Assembly (NCBI GenBank): GCA_019312685.1
Contig: JAFDCR010000358.1
Span: 1-5,883 of the forward strand
DNA length: 5,883 nucleotides
DNA from: Deltaproteobacteria bacterium
GTDB taxonomy: Bacteria > Desulfobacterota > Desulfobulbia > Desulfobulbales > BM004
Reading direction: 5' to 3'
Shown here in pieces: positions 1 to 5,804 of the stretch; the stretch's first letter is position 1, and every line of letters begins with the position of its first letter. The notes below the pieces were generated by a model. It was given only the letters and a program-made list of their open reading frames with translations. It had not been told where the DNA came from and did no database searches. The translations under genes were made by a program, and so were the position numbers.

Positions 1-240
1 GGACAGCAATGGGTAATATGGCGTCACAACGACCTTACCACCAATTTTATCCATCACTTTCTTAGCATTCATAATATCATTTTTATCATGACTAGCTGAC
101 TCCATCAAGACATCTGGACAAATATTTTTGACATTTGGTAATGGCGAATAAGTCCCTTGTGCAACGACAAAATCATTGTACTTTATAGCTTGGGCCAGAA
201 GCATACGTTCATCAAAACTAAGAACTGGTGTTTTTTTCTT
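1..240 (-). CDS. Cytidylyltransferase-like nucleotidyltransferase, partial (C-terminal part; N-terminus lost at a junction, C-terminus off the window)
   Basis: An open minus-strand frame of about 80 codons runs off the window at position 1. It reads PVLSFDERMLLAQAIKY, then DFVV, GTYSPLPNVKNICPDVLMES, and IGGKVVVTPYYP. That is the second half of the nucleotidyltransferase alpha/beta fold (TagD/RfaE/PF01467 type), where an ER-xxL-AxxKY-xDxVV segment follows the nucleotide-binding HxGH region. These enzymes transfer CMP or AMP to a sugar- or polyol-phosphate, often for surface glycans; the substrate cannot be told. The N-terminal HxGH half should lie to the right, but there the sequence becomes a plus-strand glycosyltransferase. 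The frame stays open to 382 with no ATG and no family-like residues. The ISSTxIR-type motif would lie beyond position 1. By hand count about a third of third codon positions are G or C, against about half in the adjoining fragment, so the two may have different origins. The right boundary is uncertain (222-240). Confidence 0.7.
222..240. other. Junction of two N-terminally truncated, head-to-head genes
   Basis: To the left, the minus strand encodes nucleotidyltransferase. To the right, the plus strand encodes a glycosyltransferase tail. Both similarities can be read into this short stretch, which contains seven consecutive T (231-237): ELVFFSS forward, KKKTPVL in reverse. Shared bases at the join are what microhomology-mediated rearrangement, or a short k-mer overlap in an assembly, would leave. 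Confidence 0.55.
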
Positions 241-431
241 CCAGGGAGGAACTGCTGGATAAGGTCCTGTATTATAAAGAACATGATGAGGAGCGCCGGG
301 AAATAGCAAGGCGTGGTTGGGAGAAGAGCCACAAGCATTTAAACGTGGAGAAACTGGCAAAGTATATGATTGAAGTGACTTTCAATCTGCCGCTTTCGGA
401 AGATTATATCTGGCCGACAGAACTTTATTAA
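222..431 (+). CDS. Glycosyltransferase C-terminal fragment (CgeB / glycosyl transferases group 1-like)
   Basis: The frame reads ELVFFSSREELLDKVLYY, then KEHDEERREIARRGWEKSHK, and ends PLSEDYIWPTELY. The pattern of FF-(D/S)xxEELxxKxxYYxxHxEERxxIAxxG is the last helix segment of GT-B glycosyltransferases of the CgeB/Glyco_trans_1_2 kind, where it closes the sugar-nucleotide domain. Only about 69 residues of a protein normally several hundred long are present, so the donor-binding domain is missing and the fragment alone should be inactive. A stop (TAA, 219-221) lies directly upstream in frame. A GTG at 228 could be called as a start but has no ribosome binding site and falls inside the conserved motif, so I do not treat it as a true start. 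The gene converges on ldcA with 42 bases between stops. Family call good; exact acceptor unknown. Confidence 0.65.
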   Translation, partial: ELVFFSSREELLDKVLYYKEHDEERREIARRGWEKSHKHLNVEKLAKYMIEVTFNLPLSEDYIWPTELY

Positions 432-473
432 TCGGGATATTCTTTGCTGGAGATTATAAAAAAGTCAAGAAAA

Positions 474-1424
474 CTAAGATAATGTGAGAATATTTGTTGA
501 GGTATCCAGTTCAGCCTGCACCCCTACAGGCAAAGTAAGGTTGCGGCGGCTGTGACCTGTTGGAAAATTTGCCCAGACAGGGATTTTCTTTGCCTCCAGG
601 AGTTCTTTTATTCTTGATTGAACCGTCTTTTGAAGTATTGCCCTTTCTTTTCTTTCTTCATCTGTAAATGAGCCCAGAATAAGTCCCTTGATCTTTTGGA
701 GCCGGCCGGCTTTGCTCAAGTGTGTCAGAAGACGGTCAAGGCTGTATGGCTTTTCTCCGATATCCTCAATAAACAGAATAGTATCCTGCCAGCTGATTTC
801 ATGGGGTGTCCCGATCAAATGAACAAGGGTGGTGAGATTGCCGCCAAGGAGTACACCTTTGGCCTTGCCCTCATGTAATACCTTGATTCCGGATGGTAAT
901 ATTTGCTTTGGAGTTTTCCCCAGAAGCGTATTGAAAAAACTCTTCTGTGACTTCCTGTCAATAGTTGCAAGGGACGTTACAACCGGCCCGTGAAATGTAA
1001 CCAGGCCTGTTTTTTTATGGATGGCATTTAAAAGCACAGTCAGGTCACTGAAGCCGATCAGGATTTTAGGGGTTGAGCGAACCTTTTTCATGTCAATCAT
1101 ATCGAGCATGCGGAGACAGCCATACCCTCCACGTACAGCTACCAGGGCCTTAACTTCAGGATCGGCCCACATCTTGTTAAATTCATCCGCCCGTTCACGG
1201 TCCGAACCGGCCAGGTAGCCTTTACGGTCAAGAAGTCTGCGATTGAATTTTACCCTGAAACCTCTCTCCTCAAGCAGTTTGACACCTGCATTAAAATTTT
1301 TCCTGTTGGCAAGGGAACCTGCAGGGGCCACCAGGCCTATTGTTTCTCCTTTATTTATCGGAGGGGGAATGACAGGGTGGGGCTTTGTTATATGAGATGA
1401 TTTTCTTTTATTTGTTTTTTTCAT
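474..1424 (-). CDS. ldcA: LD-carboxypeptidase (muramoyltetrapeptide carboxypeptidase, peptidase family S66)
   Basis: A cytoplasmic serine peptidase that removes the terminal D-Ala from murein tetrapeptides during peptidoglycan recycling. Family landmarks appear in order: IGLVAPAGS (29-37), the turn RGGYG (98-102), the nucleophile elbow GFSDLT with Ser126, HGP (145-147), GGNLT (194-198), FIEDIGE with the triad Glu220, and PTGHSRRN with the triad His291. The Ser-Glu-His triad is therefore complete. The length of 316 residues is usual for the family. The Lys-rich N-terminus (first about 22 residues) is longer than typical, but there is no other ATG, GTG or TTG before the fold begins, and an upstream in-frame stop (1449-1451) leaves the ATG at 1424 as the only start. 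No signal peptide is seen. It overlaps the 3' end of coaX by 17 bases and has no clear Shine-Dalgarno sequence, so translational coupling to coaX is likely (inference). Confidence 0.93.
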   Translation of the reverse strand: MKKTNKRKSSHITKPHPVIPPPINKGETIGLVAPAGSLANRKNFNAGVKLLEERGFRVKFNRRLLDRKGYLAGSDRERADEFNKMWADPEVKALVAVRGGYGCLRMLDMIDMKKVRSTPKILIGFSDLTVLLNAIHKKTGLVTFHGPVVTSLATIDRKSQKSFFNTLLGKTPKQILPSGIKVLHEGKAKGVLLGGNLTTLVHLIGTPHEISWQDTILFIEDIGEKPYSLDRLLTHLSKAGRLQKIKGLILGSFTDEERKERAILQKTVQSRIKELLEAKKIPVWANFPTGHSRRNLTLPVGVQAELDTSTNILTLS

Positions 1425-2178
1425 ACAGAATTTGGAGACCCTTAAGGGTCAGAAATGGATCAACTGTCTGGATGGATTTAGTATATTGGGACAGCAGCTC
1501 GGACATGCCGCCTGTGGCTATAACTTGAGGAATATCACTGAATTCGGCAGAAAGTTTTTTTATCAGGCCATCCACCATGGCTCCATAACCGTATAGTAGA
1601 CCTGATTTAATTGCATCTACTGTATTTGCGCCGATGGCTTTTTGGGGTGGAATTGATATATCAACTCTTGGCAGTTTTGCCGTCCGGCTGGCAAGTGCAT
1701 CCAGGGAAATGCTCATGCCCGGCACGATTACCCCGCCGAGATATTCACCCTCTGCAGAAATACAGTCGAAGGTTATGGCGGTCCCAAAGTCAACAACGAT
1801 TGTAGCTTTGCGGTATTGTTCAAACGCTGCCACGGTGTTGACGATCCTGTCAGCTCCGACTTCGTTGGGGTTTTCAGTTGCTATTTTTATACCTGTCTTG
1901 ATGGAAGTGCCATCAACAAGCAAGGGAGTGCAGTTGATATACTTGGAAGAAAATTCCTGCCAGGCCTGCTGCTGGGTCGGAACAACGCTGGCGATCACCA
2001 CTGCTGAGATATCTTTGAATCGGATATCATGCATGGCAAAGAGTGCCAGAAAACGTGCTGCAAGTTCATCAGCGGTTTTTTTTCTGTCCGTTTTTAAACG
2101 CCAGTGACAGATGAGTGAACCCTTCTTGAAAACGCCGCTTACAGTCTGTGAGTTGCCTACATCAATTACCAGGAGCAT
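1408..2178 (-). CDS. coaX: Type III pantothenate kinase
   Basis: Phosphorylates pantothenate to 4'-phosphopantothenate, the first step of coenzyme A synthesis in the cytosol. The ASKHA-fold marks are present: the N-terminal phosphate loop IDVGNS with Asp6, the pantothenate-site EVGADR (106-111), VVDFGTAITFD (128-138) with its second acidic loop, LGGVIVPG (147-154), GLLYGYGAMVDG (193-204) and ATGGMS (221-226). The length of 256 residues matches the family. Type III enzymes are known for resistance to CoA feedback and for using K+ or NH4+; that is family knowledge, not visible here. The ATG at 2178 starts directly on the first beta strand (MLLVIDVGN), so it is a good start, although no strong ribosome binding site precedes it. 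It is the first gene of a coaX-ldcA operon. A candidate promoter lies at 2255-2283. Confidence 0.95.
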   Translation of the reverse strand: MLLVIDVGNSQTVSGVFKKGSLICHWRLKTDRKKTADELAARFLALFAMHDIRFKDISAVVIASVVPTQQQAWQEFSSKYINCTPLLVDGTSIKTGIKIATENPNEVGADRIVNTVAAFEQYRKATIVVDFGTAITFDCISAEGEYLGGVIVPGMSISLDALASRTAKLPRVDISIPPQKAIGANTVDAIKSGLLYGYGAMVDGLIKKLSAEFSDIPQVIATGGMSELLSQYTKSIQTVDPFLTLKGLQILYEKNK

Positions 2179-2236
2179 AGGTTGTTATATGGTTTCTTTA
2201 ATCAGTTAAAATTTCAGAATAAATTGCTTGGGCCCT

Positions 2237-2255
2237 TTGTCAGTTTTGCTGACAA
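2237..2255. promoter_or_regulatory. Perfect 7-bp inverted repeat at the expected coaX transcription start
   Basis: TTGTCAG and CTGACAA flank a 5-base centre. The dyad begins at the -10 element of the candidate coaX promoter and covers the expected start point, a usual position for a repressor operator. It could instead be a small hairpin at the very 5' end of the transcript. It is not followed by a T-run on either strand, so it is not an intrinsic terminator. No regulator family is recognised from the half-site. Confidence 0.3.
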
Positions 2256-2283
2256 TAATATTCAAACTACATTGTATAATCAA
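2255..2283 (-). promoter_or_regulatory. Candidate sigma70 promoter for coaX-ldcA
   Basis: Reading the minus strand, TTGATT (2278-2283) and TATTAT (2255-2260) are separated by 17 bases, matching TTGACA and TATAAT at 4/6 and 5/6 positions with ideal spacing. The start point would fall near 2248, giving a leader of about 70 bases before the coaX ATG. The region is AT-rich, so chance matches are possible. Confidence 0.4.
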
Positions 2284-2431
2284 GAGTTTGTAAAGTATAG
2301 AAATAAAACAAGAGAAAGGAAGCGGAAATGATTTCACGTCTAAAAGGCTTTTGTAGTTTTTGATATCAAACGATATGTAATTTATGTATTAGGTAGCTTT
2401 AAGATAGAAAACGCCTGGTAAAAATTGAAAC

Positions 2432-3523
2432 CTACCAATGTATATGTCTTATTTTTAAAAGAATTTTTTCAATTTCCCTGCCAAGGCTTCTTATGGGTTT
2501 TCTGATTTTCAGGGCTGATCTTCCCATAATAACAGCCTCAGGAGAATGCATTTCAATGTTATTGTCTTGTTTGGTGATTTCTTTTTCTATTACAGCAAAA
2601 AGGTTGTGTTCTTCAAGTACACGCCTTCTGGCTTCTATAATGTAAGGAAGCCTGTCTTCATACTCATTGTTAGCAAGAGTGCTACGGATTATTTCAACTG
2701 TTTTTCTGAAATTATTCATATCAATTGGGATGAAGCTTTCCCTGGGAAAATAATCTGTCGCATTTGGGCAGCCATGATAAAAAGGAACTGTATAGCCCAG
2801 AAAAGCATCGGGTAGTTTTTCCGTCATATGGTTGGGAAAAACATGGTTTTCAACAGTGATATGAAACCGGTATGGATCCAGAGCCTCGGCTTTATCCGAC
2901 ATGGGATTAACACCATGGCCGAACACGTCCAACTCGGGTATCTCCTCTTTTAGCCTTTCCGTAAAGTGAAAACGTTTGTAATGAAGTGTAAGCCGACCCT
3001 GTCTTATAGAGCAAACAGTTGATATTGATTTGTGTTTCTCCGGTGGCTTAATATCTTTTATTTCATCATAAGTCAGCATCTTGCCTTCAGAGTCCGAAGC
3101 CCCATAAAACCAGATAAGTCCTGGCTGGGTAAAAATGGTATGAGGATGTTTGATAGCCCAGGATTCCTGGCTTGTTATGACCCTGCCGAACTGTTGGAGA
3201 TAATATGAGCCATATACTGTAATTGAAGAAGGTTCAGTTGTAATCAGGATTGTGTTTTCCCTTGGACATCGTAGTTTTTCAATACCTCGGGTGAATTTGT
3301 CTCGTGGCAGATCATGATAGACAACAAGCCAGTCATATTTATCCGCATCAATGTCAAAGGTAAATTTACAATTGTTCCATTTTAGATCTGACCCCGGAAG
3401 TTGTCGAGACCAGCGCTTTTTGTTGGAACTGCGGCCCAGCCCTCTTGTTAGAAATTTGACTGTTATCTGTTGGTTAGCCCCGGTTGATTGGTTTGGGTAT
3501 GAGGCTGAAGGTAGATTTTGCAT
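2432..3523 (-). CDS. Glycosyltransferase family 10 (alpha-1,3-fucosyltransferase-like) protein
   Basis: A 363-residue protein whose second half carries the GT10 signature. YRFHITVEN (218-226) is followed by MTEKLPDAFLGYTVPFYHG (233-251) and then DYFPRESFIPID (257-268), matching the family pattern YKFxxxxEN, TEKL, VPxxxG, Y/FxPxxSFI. The conserved E, N and TEK residues are those that contact the GDP-sugar donor in characterised GT10 enzymes. A GDP-fucose donor is the family norm; the acceptor is unknown but is probably a surface glycan (inference). Residues 20-135 form a divergent N-terminal Rossmann-type half. No signal peptide or membrane segment is seen. The last 27 residues (337-363) are rich in Lys/Arg alternating with Ile/Leu and could bind membrane as an amphipathic helix, as proposed for bacterial fucosyltransferases. 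The ATG at 3523 is the only start before the fold, but it has no Shine-Dalgarno sequence. The gene stands alone between spacers, with no sugar-nucleotide synthesis genes nearby. Confidence 0.85.
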   Translation of the reverse strand: MQNLPSASYPNQSTGANQQITVKFLTRGLGRSSNKKRWSRQLPGSDLKWNNCKFTFDIDADKYDWLVVYHDLPRDKFTRGIEKLRCPRENTILITTEPSSITVYGSYYLQQFGRVITSQESWAIKHPHTIFTQPGLIWFYGASDSEGKMLTYDEIKDIKPPEKHKSISTVCSIRQGRLTLHYKRFHFTERLKEEIPELDVFGHGVNPMSDKAEALDPYRFHITVENHVFPNHMTEKLPDAFLGYTVPFYHGCPNATDYFPRESFIPIDMNNFRKTVEIIRSTLANNEYEDRLPYIIEARRRVLEEHNLFAVIEKEITKQDNNIEMHSPEAVIMGRSALKIRKPIRSLGREIEKILLKIRHIHW

Positions 3524-3691
3524 TTTGTAAATAAAAAAATTATGTGTTTACGGTAAAACCATACATGTTAATGGTACGGGGAGGGTTCCTGAGTGATCCT
3601 GTAACAATACTATTAAAACTGAAAACTATAAGCAAGTTCAGAGTTGTCAGCTGAAGTGATATGGAAATGCTGTAGGTCTCTGGAGATAAGA

Positions 3692-4069
3692 CTATGAATT
3701 TCCTGCAGTATATTTCATGATGAACTCATCAAGGAGGGATTCCTGCTCCGGGTTGAGGGAACCGAACTGAAGGCAGCACTGGCGTTCTTTTATAATGCTG
3801 AAGGAAACTTGATTTTCTACTGAAAAGTCACGGATACACTCAATCGGTATACTGTTCATGAGGAAGTCATTGTTGACAAAAATATTCACTTCGTGGGCCT
3901 CGCCCAGCCAATCGTTTTGATCTACATATCGTACAGCCATACCCCCTTTACTGATATTCACTATCCTGGCAACCTGTGGTTCGGATTTATTGGGTACCGC
4001 AATAACCAGTTCGGGTAATTGGTAGCGTTTATGTTTTCTTCGTTCAGTCTGTAGAGAAAGGTTTTCCAT
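3692..4069 (-). CDS. Single-domain PilZ protein (putative cyclic-di-GMP receptor)
   Basis: Taking the ATG at 4067-4069 gives 125 residues that are nearly all PilZ domain. The two ligand-binding motifs are intact: RKHKR (RxxxR, Arg11 and Arg15) at the N-terminus and NISKGG (N/DxSxxG, residues 38-43) about 25 residues later. Beta-rich sequence follows, ending in CCLQFGSLNPEQ and a closing helix. Such proteins bind c-di-GMP and pass the signal to motility, adhesion or polysaccharide machinery; the partner is unknown here. No output domain or membrane segment is present. A GTG at 4078 extends the frame by three residues, but the strong AGGTGA lies over that GTG and is spaced 5 bases from the ATG, so the ATG is preferred. 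Small PilZ proteins of this kind seem common in Desulfobacterota (general impression). It is apparently a single-gene unit. Confidence 0.87.
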   Translation of the reverse strand: MENLSLQTERRKHKRYQLPELVIAVPNKSEPQVARIVNISKGGMAVRYVDQNDWLGEAHEVNIFVNNDFLMNSIPIECIRDFSVENQVSFSIIKERQCCLQFGSLNPEQESLLDEFIMKYTAGNS

Positions 4070-4074
4070 TAAAA

Positions 4075-4080
4075 TCACCT
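4075..4080 (-). promoter_or_regulatory. Ribosome binding site that sets the PilZ start
   Basis: On the minus strand AGGTGA is followed by 5 bases and then the ATG at 4069. It overlaps the alternative GTG codon at 4076-4078, which therefore has no room for its own site. It is the clearest Shine-Dalgarno sequence in front of any gene in this window. Confidence 0.6.
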
Positions 4081-4092
4081 GAATTTTATCGG

Positions 4093-4125
4093 TTATATTT
4101 TTATATCATATATATAAAAATATAA
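4093..4125. repeat. Perfect 14-bp AT-only inverted repeat upstream of the PilZ gene
   Basis: Arms at 4093-4106 (TTATATTTTTATAT) and 4112-4125 are exact reverse complements around a 5-base centre, CATAT. The repeat sits 23 bases before the PilZ ATG, does not cover the ribosome binding site, and is not followed by a T-run. It may be promoter DNA with -10-like sequences, an operator for an AT-preferring or nucleoid protein, or a cruciform-prone tract. AT-rich spacers produce such dyads by chance more readily than mixed sequence, so function is uncertain. Confidence 0.5.
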
Positions 4126-4283
4126 TAATTAAATTTGCAATTTAAAGTATTTTGCTACTGCTTTTTGATATAAGTTGAAATGAAAAATCAACAAAAAAAC
4201 ATGGATTGCTCAAAATTTATAGAAATTTTCGGTCGGTAAAAGCATTTGGAAGTAAGTAGATTTACTCCCGGCTTATTATGGAT

Positions 4284-5423
4284 TCAGTATAAACTGTATT
4301 TGACAAGCCGTCCGTCCAGGCCGCCGCTTATAAGGATTTTTTTCCAGGTAGGTCTGAGGCCAATACTTTTTATCAGGTCCCTGTTGCCGAAATACAGATA
4401 GGCTTCACCTCCTTTCAGGTGATTCTTCAGAAAATCTCCCAACTGTTTCATGAATTTTTTCATTTCGGTTTCTGCATCCATGCGTATGCCATAGGGAGGG
4501 TTGCAGATTACGACAGTGTTTTTAGGGGGGCGGACATCCTGAAAAGGTTTTACGGCAAGTTCGATATGGTCTCCCTGGAGAAAATTTTTTAGGTTTGTTC
4601 GGGCAACCTCTACAGCCTCCTTTGATTTGTCGCTTCCGCTGATCATACCGGAGGGAAGTTTTCTTGTTTTACTGTCCGCCTCTTTTTTCACAGAGACCCA
4701 CAATTTGGGATCAAAATCAGGCAGAGATTCAAACCCGAATCTTTTGCGTAAATAACCGGCAGGAATCCTGCAGTAATGCATCAGTGCTTCACACAGCAAA
4801 GTCCCGGAACCGCACATGGGATCTAATAATGGACGTTTACCATTCCAGCCGCTCAAATGAATAATCGCTGCAGCGACAATTTCCTGCATAGGGGCTCCGG
4901 TTGATTGAGTTCTGTACCCCCGTCTGTGCAGGGAACCGCCAGAGGTGTCCAGATAGATTGTTGCCTTGTTATTCTGGATATGCAGGTTCAATAATACATC
5001 CGGATTTTTTGTGTTGACGCTGGGTCTTTTTCCTGTCCTGTTTCTGAAAACATCCACAACCGCATCTTTTAGACACTGGGCCGCATACTGGGAGTGGTTT
5101 ATCCGGCTGTGTGAAACATTGGCTTTTACGGCAATGGTATTCGTAAGTTCCATAAGAGCCGGCCAGTCAATTTTGCTGGCTGTCTTATAAAGGTATTTGG
5201 CGGAATGACAGTCGAAACGGAGAAGCGGGGCAAGAATCCTGCTCAAAAAGCGGGAGCAATAGTTAATTCTGTAAAGTGTTGCCTTGTCAGCCGAAAAATA
5301 AAATCCCCTGTAGCCGGATTTGATATCTTGCGCTCCCAGTTTATCCAGTTCTTTTGTGCCAAGTTCTTCAAGGCCCTCGGCAATCTGGGCAAAATAGCGG
5401 CTGCTTTTCTGGTAGGTGAACAT
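4284..5423 (-). CDS. rlmL: THUMP-domain class I rRNA methyltransferase (RlmL / YpsC type, 23S rRNA guanine-N2)
   Basis: A SAM-dependent methyltransferase expected to make N2-methylguanine in 23S rRNA (G2445 in E. coli numbering, family knowledge). The N-terminal part opens with the typical FAQIAEGLEELGTKEL (11-26) and continues as a THUMP RNA-binding domain to about residue 160. LHRRGYR (165-171) leads into the catalytic domain. There SAM motif I is LLDPMCGSGTLL (199-210), an acidic loop is GSDKS (263-267), and catalytic motif IV is NPPYG (308-312). The C-terminus SGGLDGRLVKYSLY corresponds to the family's closing strand. At 379 residues it matches stand-alone RlmL/YpsC and lacks the RlmK half found fused in E. 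coli RlmKL. The ATG at 5423 has no clear ribosome binding site. It lies 24 bases after the ykgJ-like gene and probably shares its transcript. The exact target base is inferred from family only. Confidence 0.9.
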   Translation of the reverse strand: MFTYQKSSRYFAQIAEGLEELGTKELDKLGAQDIKSGYRGFYFSADKATLYRINYCSRFLSRILAPLLRFDCHSAKYLYKTASKIDWPALMELTNTIAVKANVSHSRINHSQYAAQCLKDAVVDVFRNRTGKRPSVNTKNPDVLLNLHIQNNKATIYLDTSGGSLHRRGYRTQSTGAPMQEIVAAAIIHLSGWNGKRPLLDPMCGSGTLLCEALMHYCRIPAGYLRKRFGFESLPDFDPKLWVSVKKEADSKTRKLPSGMISGSDKSKEAVEVARTNLKNFLQGDHIELAVKPFQDVRPPKNTVVICNPPYGIRMDAETEMKKFMKQLGDFLKNHLKGGEAYLYFGNRDLIKSIGLRPTWKKILISGGLDGRLVKYSLY

Positions 5424-5447
5424 TGGTAATAATTTGCTGATATTTAA

Positions 5448-5804
5448 TTATTTTTTCAACCAGCTGGACTTCAGGCTTTTTTCAACCCGGGGCTGTATTT
5501 CGCTCAGCAAATCTTCTCTTTCCAGGTATGGACAGGTATCCCCATATGGGAATCTCCGGCATTGGCTGGGACGGGCCTCATGGACTGTGCAGCGTTTGAT
5601 CATCTTTTCATTTGATTGAAATATACAGGAACCGTCCTCTTTGACCTTGAAGGTGTATCTGTTTTCCATAAAGCGCTTGCGGACTTCCCCGTCTGGGATG
5701 GAAAAATACCTGGCAAGCCGGTTTATATCGTCTGCATCTATAAGCAGGACAGAACCTTTTAGCCTGTAACAGCAATATCCGGGACAAAAATTACAGTATT
5801 CCAT
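5448..5804 (-). CDS. YkgJ-family cysteine cluster protein (CxxCxxxCC, putative metal-binding)
   Basis: A 118-residue protein with the UPF0153/PF03692 cysteine cluster. CNFCPGYCC places Cys4, Cys7, Cys11 and Cys12 at the very N-terminus. Further conserved Cys60 (GSCIF), Cys72 (KRCTVHEARP), Cys82 (SQCRRFP) and Cys91 follow. The RCTVHEARPSQCRRFP block is the hallmark of the family, proposed to bind zinc or iron; the biochemical role is not established. No signal peptide or membrane segment is seen. The ATG at 5804 puts the first cysteine at position 4. Upstream in-frame codons back to a stop at 5853-5855 offer no ATG, GTG or TTG, so the start is secure, though the ribosome binding site is weak. 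It is the first gene of a likely pair with the rlmL-type gene downstream, 23 bases apart, hinting at a link to rRNA modification or to growth-related expression (inference). Confidence 0.88.
   Translation of the reverse strand: MEYCNFCPGYCCYRLKGSVLLIDADDINRLARYFSIPDGEVRKRFMENRYTFKVKEDGSCIFQSNEKMIKRCTVHEARPSQCRRFPYGDTCPYLEREDLLSEIQPRVEKSLKSSWLKK

Noticed and set aside
432..473. Search for a bidirectional terminator between the converging glycosyltransferase tail and ldcA
   Set aside because: No stem-loop with flanking A/T runs could be found in these 42 bases.
1634..2107. A 157-codon plus-strand frame running antisense through coaX
   Set aside because: It lies wholly inside a confidently identified coaX on the other strand, has no recognisable domain and no ribosome binding site. 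It is a shadow frame.
3558..3575. Small inverted repeat ACCAT-N8-ATGGT in the GT10 leader
   Set aside because: Five base pairs with an 8-base loop is within chance expectation, and there is no T-run or link to a start codon.
3607..3635. Possible minus-strand promoter for the GT10 gene (TTGCTT, 17 bases, TAGTAT)
   Set aside because: Only 3/6 and 4/6 consensus matches in AT-rich DNA; too weak to annotate as a feature.
4180..4239. A 19-codon plus-strand frame starting MKNQQKNM in the PilZ-rlmL spacer
   Set aside because: It has no ribosome binding site, no promoter at a sensible distance, and no recognisable sequence; such short frames are expected by chance in AT-rich DNA.
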